From Lytechinus pictus (taxonomy: Eukaryota; Echinodermata; Echinoidea; Temnopleuroida; Toxopneustidae), in the NCBI RefSeq assembly GCF_037042905.1, contig NC_087253.1, forward strand, positions 18,265,501 through 18,329,500: a DNA stretch of 64,000 bases, in the 5' to 3' direction. How positions within the stretch are numbered: the stretch's first letter is position 1; the number at the start of each line of letters is the position of its first letter. The position numbers and the translations under genes are program-made. The notes below the pieces were generated by a model. The model had not been told where the DNA came from. It did no database searches and was given only the letters and a program-made list of their open reading frames with translations. This document shows, in pieces, positions 54,944-64,000 of this stretch.

Positions 54944-55345
54944 ATACCCCCATTACACCAACGCTGCGTCCATGCAGTTCTCGCTACGTCAAAGAAAAAT
55001 GGCCATGACGCAGTGGGAACTGCTGCAGCGTACTGAGAGCGTAGCGAGAACTGTTATTGACGTGGCATAGTCTGCATGGTCTCCGGAGACAAATTTTCCG
55101 CTACGTGGACTTTGAGCATGTCCAAAGGACCTTCTTATCGCGTACTAAAAGCTCCATCGACGTAACATAGACGAAGCGGACACGGAAAGAATACCACTAA
55201 CGCGCCATGAACGTATCAAGGACGTAGCATGCACGGGACGATTTCATATTTTTCGAAAACAAGGAAGTTATCGTTACGTCCCTGCCATTTTTTTCGGAAT
55301 TTCAAGGACGTAGCGGGAACTTCCTCCGTTGTAATGGGGGCATAA
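54944..55345. mobile_element. TIR element with TACCCCCATTACA ends
   Basis: The left end is TACCCCCATTACACCAACG and the right end CGTTGTAATGGGGGCATAA. The interior has repeated CGCTACGTC/GACGTAGCG motifs in both orientations and is GC-richer than its surroundings. Confidence 0.75.
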
Positions 55346-55806
55346 GGAGTTGGTGAGAATTAAAATGTTGTGGTGTCTCTGATAACAGAAGGCCTAATAA
55401 AAAAACTCTTTTGCCCTCATCCAACTGACCATAAAATGCCCCCCCCCCCCAAAAAAAAAAATTAAAGCAGAACCAAAATATACAATTTATGCAATGTTTA
55501 TATGAAAAAATATCAGAATTAGACGAAGAACTTGCTCAAATTTGAAAATGGCTTTAAAAAAAGCCCTTAAATACATGTAACGGTATGTGTTTTGAGTTTT
55601 ACTGCCTGAATAAATCATCCCATGCATGATTTTTCTTTGAGCACTGTCGCATATTATGATATACAAACCAACAACTTTCCGTTTTGGGGCTAATGAGGGC
55701 GACAACCTTACAATTGTTTTAGGCCAACAGTAATCAAAGTTAAGGCACAATCAAAATGCACAAATGCACATGCATGCAGCACCATTAGATGTAGATGGAA
55801 TATTTG

Positions 55807-55978
55807 TCATGAATAACCCGATTTCACAACCAATTTTGGGGAGTGTTTCAGGAAATAAACAGTGATTTCCACTGACAAATTTGCTCTTAGCCAATCAGAT
55901 GCAAGGATTTCAGTAGCTTATAACAGTTGTCAGTGAAAATCACAGATATTGGTTTCATGAAATCTGGTCCAAAGGTCC
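55807..55978. mobile_element. Possible TIR element (GATTTCAC...GTGAAATC type)
   Basis: CCCGATTTCACAACCAATTT at the left and ATTGGTTTCATGAAATCTGG at the right pair imperfectly. AGTGATTTCCACTGACAA and TTGTCAGTGAAAATCAC pair inside. Confidence 0.5.
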
Positions 55979-56212
55979 ACACATTTATCAATACTAGTCA
56001 CAGAGGTAGACCTACATGGAAACAAGAAGCATACAAAATGGATGTATTATTCAAGTACTCAAAATCTTGCCTCGCGTGTAAAATTCTTCAATATCACGTA
56101 AATATATCTAATCTGCACTCCAGTACTTTGGGCTTTCATTCTGCTATAGACCAGTTTGGAATTAGTGCTGAGATGCATGACCAAAAATATCCATAAATCT
56201 TCTACACATAGA

Positions 56213-56503
56213 GGCCCACATTTTGAAGTTAGGTTTAACTTAGACCAAGGTCTAAGTCTGTGCTAAAATTATGGGGAGCCAAATATTCAAAGATTCTGTT
56301 TATATTGTATCTTTGTTATGTTTACTATTTTGTTTCCTTTCACTTTCATAATAAAGAAAAATTCTTCAGTCGTCATTCCCAGATAACTATGAATGATTTG
56401 AGTGTCAAATGAGTTAATAAATTGGATGTGTACTGTTATCTCCTTTGTTAAACCACAACTTTAAACCAGGGTTTAATTCAAGCCAGTGTTCAGAATACGG
56501 GCC
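56213..56503. mobile_element. TIR element, family 2, copy 3
   Basis: The left end is GGCCCACATTTTGAAGTTAG and the right end GTGTTCAGAATACGGGCC. The interior is close to that of copy 2. Confidence 0.75.
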
Positions 56504-56935
56504 AGAGACTGAAGTGTTGATATACAGTGACAGCACTTGGTATCAATCCATTTCACTTGAGCCTTTGAAAGTGTCGAACCCCTTAATAACAGAGTATGAA
56601 TTCCTTTAAAAATTTGGGTATTAATATCAAAGATCTTGATCCACATGGTAAAGTTCCTAGTCTCCTAATCTTGGATAGGATCTACATGTAGATCTAGATC
56701 AATGCGCGCAAAGTTAAACAAGGATTCTATGTCACAAATGGTAGCAATTGATTTTAATCAAACTCATATTGAGACCGATCACAATTCCCATCTCTTAACT
56801 ACATAATTTGAGATCAATTACAACTTGAGTCTAATTTGAATCTATCGCAAGTGTGGCAAAGCAATTGAAAGCATATTCTTTTGATATCCATATCCTTCGC
56901 AAAGTGTTAACATGCACGTGCAAACTGAAATCCAG

Positions 56936-57265
56936 TCCAGCTTACATTATCAAGTTGCTCAGAAATTGACCATATTGGTAATCTCATTCAAAGTCTACTT
57001 AACTCTAGCTTACATTATTCTTTGCTCAGATTGTGACCACACTTACACTCTCCTTTAAAGTCTACTAAAGTTTTACTTACATTATACTTTGCCCAAACTG
57101 TGATCAAACTGAAACTCTCCTATAAAATCTACCTAAGTGTAGCTTAGTACATTATTCCTTGCTCAGATGGCTATGAAATTAATACTCATACTTACATGTA
57201 AGTCTAGCTTACATTATTCTTAACTCAAATTTTGATCAAATTGATATTCTCCTAATCCTGGTCCA
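56936..57265. repeat. 67-bp minisatellite overlapping the ferritin stop codon
   Basis: CTTACATTAT or a variant occurs at 56941, 57009, 57076, 57143 and 57208 (spacing 68, 67, 67, 65). The last unit contains the ferritin stop (57220-57222) and about the last 10 codons. The other units are diverged copies lying in what should be the 3' UTR. Confidence 0.75.
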
Positions 57266-57354
57266 GCCCTTGATATGTTCGACAAGTGATCTCCGATCTT
57301 CTTAATCAGTTCCGTCTGAGACTCCAAGAAGTTATCTTCAACGTAGTCTGCAAG
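57220..57354 (-). CDS. Ferritin exon 4
   Basis: 44 codons plus TAA. It starts [13 protein letters not shown] and carries the three-fold channel Asp129/Glu132 and Gln139. The final codons lie in the first unit of the 67-bp minisatellite. Confidence 0.92.
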   Translation of the reverse strand, partial: LADYVEDNFLESQTELIKKIGDHLSNISRAGPGLGEYQFDQNLS

Positions 57355-60300
57355 CTATAGCAGGAGAAAAAAGAATCTTAATTCTTGAATGATAAAATAC
57401 AGTTGAAAATCAGATGAGTCAATTGAAAAAGCAATGAAAACATTAAAATGAATGTATGAATATGAATATTTGAATTAACTCATAGCTGCTGATTTTACAA
57501 GCACAAATTATGGTACGAATACAGAAGCTCAAAATTCCTAACTTTTAGATAACATTAGATATTTATTTCATGTACATGGTATCATAAATTTTACTGGTAA
57601 ATTTATTAAAGGAACAACTCACGATGAGGCCTATTGACAATAGCAACAGATTTAAAAAAAATCTTGCTTTACTAAGATTTTTTATTGCTGTATTTGGACA
57701 TGTTTAGAAAACAAGCATAACACTGACAATTTAATCAAAATCGGATGTAAAATAAGAAATTTATTATATTTTAAAGTTTTGCTTAATTTCACAAAACAGT
57801 TATATGCACATCCTGGTCGGTATGCACATGAGGGGACTGATGTCGTCACCCACTCACTATTTCATATGTATTTTATTATATGAAAATTGAAATATTCTTA
57901 ATTTTTCATCATCATGTGAAAGAAATTTAATTCTTAATGGAACATTTAGTATCACCATTTTTTTGGACATTTTATGGTTCAGTCAAGTTTGACCTTATTG
58001 TCAAATCTGTAAAGATTGAAATATTGCATAATTCAAACAATAAAAAAGAAAAAAAATTGTTGACTTTCTCATTCGCATATCACTGAGTTGTAAAAAATAA
58101 GCGAAACTTTAAAATGTCATAATTTTGATTTTGACGAAATTTTGAATGTTTGATTTTTCCTTATTGACGCAAATCAATATTTACTGGGGTGAGCTTGACC
58201 TTTAAGACTGATATCTACAAGTACAGAAAGAAAATATACCATGGTATGAACCGTATCGGGCCAGTGTGCATTCAATGCATACAGACCTTCTCACACTGAC
58301 TTAAATTTGTCGTAATTATTCAAGATGCATTTGTAATTTTGTACAGCTGTCCGAAATTCTCCAAAATCAAAATGGTTAGCATCAAACTTTTTTGGTAAAG
58401 GGTGGGAATTCCTCAAGCCAGGGTGAGTTTGCTGCATTGTTGTAGAACACTGAGACTTCTGATGAAACAAGTTTTAAGCACTATACCAAGAACATTTATC
58501 TCATTATCATTCCTTCAGTTTCACAGTAACTGTACCTGTTCGTCTCCATATTTCTCAGCAAGGTTGTATAAGTTCAGATAGTGTTGGTTACTAGCTTTCT
58601 CCGCTACTAAGCTCTGCTCCATAGCTTCACTTCCCGAGCCCCATTCATTCTTACTTGGCTTCTGTAAACAAAACAATTTAAGATGGTATACAATGATAAT
58701 GTATTGTACAGTGCATCACAGTTTTTTTATTAAGGAAATCACGATTCTCAATCATTTTTCTAACATAGTCAAATGATGTGACATTTTACATACATCGTCA
58801 CGAGGTTCATTTCACTTCTTCAGAAAATTCAATAACTATTCACTATATTTTCATCCAATGTTGATGAAATTCTCGATGTTTTGCTTGTTTGATTATCTTC
58901 AAAAGGTCAAAGCAGATCATTTTCATATTCAATTTTATTCAAATTGTCAAATCATATCACTTTCAGCCTTCAAAGGACCCAATTGGAGTACGTTTGTTTG
59001 ATATAATAAATCATATTATTTTGTTAATTTATAAATCATCCTGGCGTTTTGAAATCATAAAATCATATCATTTTCAGCATGGAGAACCCTTTTGGAGTAC
59101 CTCAATGTTCTTCGTGTTTGATCTTCATCTAAATTTCTTGTTGATTTACATAAATCATCTCATTTTCTCATTTGATTTTATTAAAATCATCATAGTATCT
59201 TCAGCCTGGAATGTTCTTATGAATTTCTTGTTTGTTTAATAAATTAGATTTTTTCCTTGTTTGATTATATTCAAATCATACTATTTTCTGTTTGGCTGGC
59301 CCCTTCATACTTACAGCGATATCTTGGAGCATGATACGTCCTCCGCGCTCATTCTGATACTTCAGTAGCATCATGGCATGATTCCTCTTCGAATCTGAGA
59401 GATTTTTGAAATACTCATGGAATCCTTTTAAAGCAACGTCATCACGATCAAAATGGAAGGCCTGAAAGGAAAATAAGACCAGAATTAATGAATATCCAAT
59501 ATAGCAGTTAGTTGTTTCAAATCCCTACAGCTGTTACTTACCCCAGCTTTAGCACTTCAAACCTGATCGGACGCTTGTGCATTCATGGAATTTCTTCCTA
59601 TTAATTTGGAGGCAGTTGCCTATTAAAATGTATGATAAATTTCAAGAATACCCCGTTTGATACGACTGAAATCATGAAAAAAGTGTTGGGTAATCGATGT
59701 AGCTCCGCCGCGAAAAAATATGCATGGCTACCCAACCTCCCAAACCACTTGTTCACTGCAACCACCCTGCCTGTGGGGAATCTACATGTAGATCTAGACC
59801 CTACATGTATATATGCAGTATACAACACACATTTAAAAAAATCATTAAAATACCACTTTTGTAACCAAAAATACTCCATACAGTTGCAAATTATTTTTCA
59901 TTATGATTAGTAGCCTAACTTCAACTTAGGGATAATATTTGTATTCACCAGCGTCCAAAGGCAGAGCTATAAAAAACCTTGAATTTTGGGCATATGCCCA
60001 ATGTTTTTTTTGGTAAAAGTAACATTTCAAGGAATTGTCATTTTTCAATCTCTCATTTAGAAAAAAGTAATTAAGAGAATTCAATTCAATTTACTATAGT
60101 ATAGATCTAGACCTAGATGTACATGTTAATGTACATGTTAATCTATTATATCGAACTTTAAACTGTAAGATTAGTCATGCTATTGCTAAGCCTAAGTTAG
60201 TTAGGTTAGAATAGAGTTCTAACGACTAAGACTCTAAGTTCTAACTTGTGGAAACTGACAGTGTCAAAAAATCAAGCATTTGTCCCCAAGAACAAGATAA

Positions 60301-61895
60301 TATAAGCTGAACATTGCCAACCTTATTGGCAAGACTTCCATATGTCCCCTCTACTAAAATAAAAAAAAAGAAAATGGTTTATCAAGAATAATCTAACATA
60401 TATGTTATATCTAAGATATTTAAGAAGGAAAGGTTGGATACATACCAAAATATGGCTTTTTTTCCCATCAAAATCTCAATGTGTGTAATTCCCAATGCCA
60501 TGGTCATGGCATGGGCCATGGCATCGGTTTATCTAGTCAGAAATATAATACTCTTGGAGAGTAGACTAGTCGCGATATCGGTTGATATTACACAGGCCCC
60601 CCCCCCCCAAAAAAAAAATACAGTTTATTTTGCTTTCTCTCCTTGCTGCTTTAGCACAACATAACAGAAGAAATGTACTAAAAGAAATTATTACTTGCAA
60701 TCAAAACAAAAGTAAAAGGAAACAAAAAAAAGAAAAAGAAAAAAAAAGAAATGAAATAAAAAAGGAAAAAAATAAGAGAAAAAAAAAAGATGAGAAAAGG
60801 AAAAAAAAGGAGAAGAAAAAAAAACACAGAAAAGAAATAGAGAAAAGAGAGAAGAAAAAATAAGAAAAGAACAAGAACATGAAAAGAAAAAAAAGAAAAA
60901 GCATAAAAATAAGTCATAATAAAAGAAAACAGATTTTAAAAAAAGAAAATAACAAAAAAGACAAAGAACCAAAACAAATTTACAGGAAAAAACAACAGGA
61001 AAAAGATGTGAAGGAAAAAAAAAGTATTAAAAAATAGGATGAAGGGAAAGAATTTTCCATCCTCACAATGAAGGCTCCAAATCAATCAATGCAGTGGCAA
61101 ATAGTCATTTTCTGACTGGTTGCCAACCCAACACAAGAAGATAACCGTTATGAAACCCATGGCTTTCAACAATTTATGCTAGCTCAGTCATGTCAGTTGA
61201 GTAAGGCGACAGACTGGAGATGCCTCGTTCTGCAGCTGCAGTGAGGTTCGAATGACAAAGTTCCAACCGGAACTTGGCGGAAGAAAAAATAAGAAAAAGA
61301 GAACAAATGAAGGGGGTTTTGAGGAATTTTTTTTTATTATTGGAGGGGACATGAGAAAGCCTTTCCACCTTATTTCCTTTGGTAACAGAGAACTATCATA
61401 GGCCTACATAGAACCTTAGTCCTTACAACTATACCACTCACACGTATTGGGAGGTTAGTATTAGTATTACTAACCTCGCACCACGAACCGCGTTTGGCAG
61501 TGGATTTCTAACTAGTGGGTCGCGCGTGCTGGGATCTCACTTCTTGGGTCCACAACACACGACTTCTATGGCTTGAATTTTCTGTGCGCGGCGGCATGTA
61601 CTGCTTGGGTGCAACTATACAAGTTACATCGTGGAATGAGTGTCTTAACCACAGCCACAGGCCCATCAACGCCCAAGCCAAGGCTGGCGTTGACCTCCCC
61701 GCCCCCGTAGCTACCGGCAAGCACCCACTCGAGATATCGCTCTCAGTCTCACTCAGGCATTCTCACGCAAACGCAAATGATTTGAATTACCATTGAAGCG
61801 TAGAGGTAGGATGAAGTAAACTGTTGGTTGATCATTTTATTGATGGCAGCTTCACATTCTGCATGGTAATTATGACGCACAATCGAGCCGGCCAT
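57220..61895 (-). CDS. Ferritin subunit (heavy-chain-like fold, altered ferroxidase site), 4 coding exons
   Basis: Exons on minus: 61895-61791, 59461-59315, 58661-58536, 57354-57220. All junctions are GT-AG and phase 0, giving 170 residues. Intron positions match the vertebrate heavy-chain gene. Ferritin forms a 24-subunit cytosolic iron-storage cage. Seen: [11 protein letters not shown] near the start, FDRDDVAL (39-46), [13 protein letters not shown] (71-83), [10 protein letters not shown] (90-99) and GPGLGEY near the end. The iron-entry residues Asp129 and Glu132 of the three-fold channel are kept. In the diiron site (human numbering in brackets): Gln25 (Glu27), Tyr32 (34), Ser59 (Glu61), Lys60 (Glu62), His63 (65), Glu105 (107), Gln139 (141). 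Two or three iron ligands are therefore lost, as in light chains. There is no signal peptide. No iron-responsive element is found upstream. Confidence 0.93.
57605..58206. mobile_element. TIR element, family 1 relative, in ferritin intron 3
   Basis: The left end is ATTAAAGGAACAACTCACGA and the right end GGGGTGAGCTTGACCTTTAA. The interior has TTAATCAAAATCGGATGTAA, as in 10821-11422. Confidence 0.65.
58536..58661 (-). CDS. Ferritin exon 3
   Basis: 42 codons, phase 0. [17 protein letters not shown] leads to helix C with the conserved Glu105 and ends EKYGDEQ. Confidence 0.93.
58860..59290. repeat. Imperfect repeats in ferritin intron 2
   Basis: Several variants of a block with AAATCATATCATTTTCAGC and CTTGTTTGATT recur at intervals of about 60-130 bp (near 58913, 58958, 59066, 59172 and 59275). 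A degenerate tandem array. Confidence 0.5.
59315..59461 (-). CDS. Ferritin exon 2
   Basis: 49 codons, phase 0, acceptor CCTTTCAG, donor GTAAGT. It holds [11 protein letters not shown] and [12 protein letters not shown], where Lys60 and Ser59 replace the Glu pair of the heavy chain, and Asn62 and Met65 replace the nucleation Glu residues. Confidence 0.93.
59462..61790 (-). other. Ferritin intron 1
   Basis: Contains a C run with poly-A (60597-60620), a long A/G-rich tract (listed separately) and a GC-richer part (about 61470-61760) in which I see no exon. Confidence 0.6.
60700..61040. repeat. A/G-rich tract in ferritin intron 1
   Basis: AAAAGAAAAAG-type sequence over about 340 bp. Open frames here (Lys/Glu-rich on plus, Phe/Ser-rich on minus) are compositional. 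Confidence 0.85.
61791..61895 (-). CDS. Ferritin exon 1 (start codon)
   Basis: 35 codons. ATG at 61895-61893 in the context AACATGG. Donor GTAATT. Gln25 replaces the Glu27 ligand, while Tyr32 is kept. Upstream on minus, TTACTCAAAG (ending near 61922) could be an acceptor for a separate 5' UTR exon. Confidence 0.92.
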
Positions 61896-61922
61896 GTTGA
61901 AATTTATCTAGAAATCACTAGA

Positions 61923-63480
61923 ATTCTTTGAGTAAGGTAGGAAGGTGAAAAACAGTTTTGTAATCGTACTCCAATTAATTGTACTGCATGAAACAAAGAG
62001 GGCGCTCTAAAGAACTTCACACTGCACAGAGTTACTATTCACATCAAACAACGTGAATGTTGATGAGAAAACCCGGTGACAAAAGAAATAATACTATAGT
62101 ATCAAAATCACAGATCTGGAGAAAACTATGACATTTTTACTTTTTATTACACGAAAAGGTGATAGGGACCTATATCGGATCTTGGTCAGTAAGCAAATGT
62201 GGGAGCAGACCAGCAGACTATTACACACAATCATATTCACTCTTTCTTTTATAGGCATAAAATAAAAATAATTTATTTAAAAAATCACAATTTGTGTTGA
62301 GGATATCCACTATTTTTTTTATCCGTGATTAATCCAACCAAGACCTACATTGGTCAAGGAAAAATTGAAATAGGGCCTACACGTATTCTATACAGGCCTG
62401 ACAATATACAAACTCTAGTCTTGTAAATTGACATTATAGGCCTATCAATGACTAATTTAAAATGGAAAATAATGCGACTTTATGGGGAAAATGTTTTCTG
62501 AGTTTACTTTCTACATAGACGATTTGGTAAAAATTTTAAGTTTTCATGTGCAATGCATTTCCATCATCTTTTTCGCACAAAATAGCATGAATTATTGGAT
62601 ATCGGTCAGTGAATTACTATTTTTTACTTTTATCAATGGGCAATTGTAAGTCTTTGAGAGCAGTGGAACTTTTTTATCGTTAATTGTTTAAGCCTAAATA
62701 TGAACACATTTCACTCTTTCTATCCTCCGAGCTGAAAATTATCATTTCTAAATAAAAATGCAGAAAATTAATCTGATAAGAAATAACGAAGCCTTCCATT
62801 TTCAAGTAAAGCAATATAGACAAACTTGCATATCGTCATGAATTAGGTGGATCGATGCATGTATACTCACTTTCCCCTTTCTTATGTTATTACATGAAAT
62901 CATAATTATTTCATAATTATTTTCATATATTATGACTAGCCCGTATAGACAAAGATTCGGGGGTTTGATTGAAAAATAATTCGAGAGCAAAATAGTGGCG
63001 AAAAGGGCCGGAAGAGCATTGGGGATAAGGATTGAACCCGATCCTTGACAACAGCACACTTGAAGCATTGAGGCAATCAGTGTTGTCTCTCGAGATTTCT
63101 CAGAGGACAAAATATGAATAAAGATAATTTCATGTAACAATATTGGGGATATATGACATAAACCATTTGCTCATTTATTTTTCATGAAGACATGCATCAA
63201 TCATGTTTCACCGAAATAATGCAAATCTTTAAAATAGCCATAGCCTGTGTCAACACAGAAAAAAATCAAAGAATAAGAACAAAGAAAGTTTGAGAAAAAT
63301 CGGACAAATGAATGAGAAAGTGATATGAGCATCTGAATATTGCAATCATTAATGGAGATTCACCCATTGGCAATGCGACAAGGATGTGTGATGCACGGAA
63401 ATTTCCGTGGTGTGATGTCACATGTGAACAACTTTCCCTTTGATGGACTATAGAATACCCCCAAATGTGGCTTTTTGCCC
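61923..63480. other. Upstream flank of the ferritin gene, no gene recognised
   Basis: AT-rich. It should contain the ferritin promoter and any 5' non-coding exon, but I cannot place them. A block at about 63180-63310 (ACCGAAATAATGCAAATCTT) resembles family 1 interiors. Confidence 0.4.
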
Positions 63481-64000
63481 GGGGGGGCCACTTCCATTCA
63501 CGAGTGGATACCATGCGCGACCATGGGGTCTCGAAAAGCACCCTAAACACGTAATTTCCATATTGTGAAAATGCACCCCTTAACAAGTATTGGCGTGTGA
63601 AACCCTACCCTTAACAAGTGTTGGAAACAAAACGATACTCCTGGCAAATGTTCCCTGAAATGAACCCCTAAACAAGTACAGGAATGTTTTATTGTTACGG
63701 GTCCTTCGGTCGTCGGCTTTACCTTATTTGGTTTAGTACGACCCCGCCTTCTACACCTCGCGCAAATAGGACTCTAAACACGAAGTGTTGGGGCAAAAAG
63801 GACATCCTTTATAAAACATTTTAATTTTTTTTATCATCCCCGCGAATTCGACCCTAAACACGTAATTTTCCTAGCGAAATAGATACCTTTTTTTCATTAT
63901 TTTTGTGTTTTTGACACCCTTATCACGTTACGTACGTAACGTGCCCTATCGTGAAAAAGACATCCTTTTTACGTGTTTTTTTGGTCGCGCATGGTATCCA
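63481..64000. mobile_element. TIR element cut by the window end
   Basis: It begins with a G run and CACTTCCATTCACGAGTGGA, then TACCATGCGCGACCA. The last bases (63982-64000), TGGTCGCGCATGGTATCCA, are the reverse complement of that motif. Repeated CCTAAACACG/CCCTTAACAAGT units lie inside. The right end is outside the window. Confidence 0.7.

Noticed and set aside
60582..60972. Lys/Glu-rich and Phe-rich frames
   Set aside because: Compositional frames of the A/G tract in ferritin intron 1.
61470..61790. GC-richer stretch as an extra exon
   Set aside because: No frame continues ferritin or matches a known domain, and the adjacent exon 1 donor is intact.
62011..62036. CAGTGT on the ferritin strand as an iron-responsive element loop
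   Set aside because: The five bases on each side cannot pair and there is no bulged C at the right distance.

Overview
This is an AT-rich, repeat-dense eukaryotic nuclear window. It holds two intron-containing protein genes in a sea of transposable elements. Spliced exons, tRNA-derived SINEs, many small inverted-repeat elements, a Ty3/gypsy element and an animal-type ferritin gene point to a marine invertebrate. An echinoderm is my best guess, but that is inference; no species can be read directly.

Layout. 1-6.3 kb: low-information DNA, a decayed LINE reverse transcriptase (about 2.75-4.6 kb), two tandem inverted-repeat units (4838-5624) and a 41-bp-arm hairpin (5641-5730). 6340-6456: an isolated exon closely resembling the first exon of the main gene downstream. 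7329-13790: a head-to-tail tandem duplication whose second copy has gained a palindromic array, small TIR elements and AT-rich DNA. 14129-39113 (+): a 12-exon gene for a 426-residue fold-type-I PLP enzyme of the ACC-synthase-like (ACCS) family. Intron 6 holds a nearly complete Ty3/gypsy retrotransposon in antisense (19724-29907). Its two LTRs have matching ends, its target-site duplication is intact, and a canonical-looking -1 frameshift signal joins gag to pol. One LTR is split by a 2.28-kb TIR element that carries a polypurine tract of roughly 700 bp.

40.07-45.73 kb: a 5.66-kb TIR element with a broken coding region on the minus strand, flanked on both sides by scattered copies of a motif close to GTAACGTANGTTTC. 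46-57 kb: intergenic DNA with at least seven small TIR or foldback elements and SINE copies. 57220-61895 (-): a four-coding-exon ferritin gene (170 residues) with intron positions that match the vertebrate heavy-chain gene. Its diiron site carries lysine and glutamine in place of key glutamates. A 67-bp minisatellite begins inside its last codons. 63.48 kb to the end: start of another TIR element cut off by the window.

The two host genes show no functional link. The most informative signals are the extra ACCS first exon, the altered active sites of both enzymes, the frameshift signal, the iterated motif in the 5.66-kb element, and the tandem duplication that supplies empty sites for several insertions.
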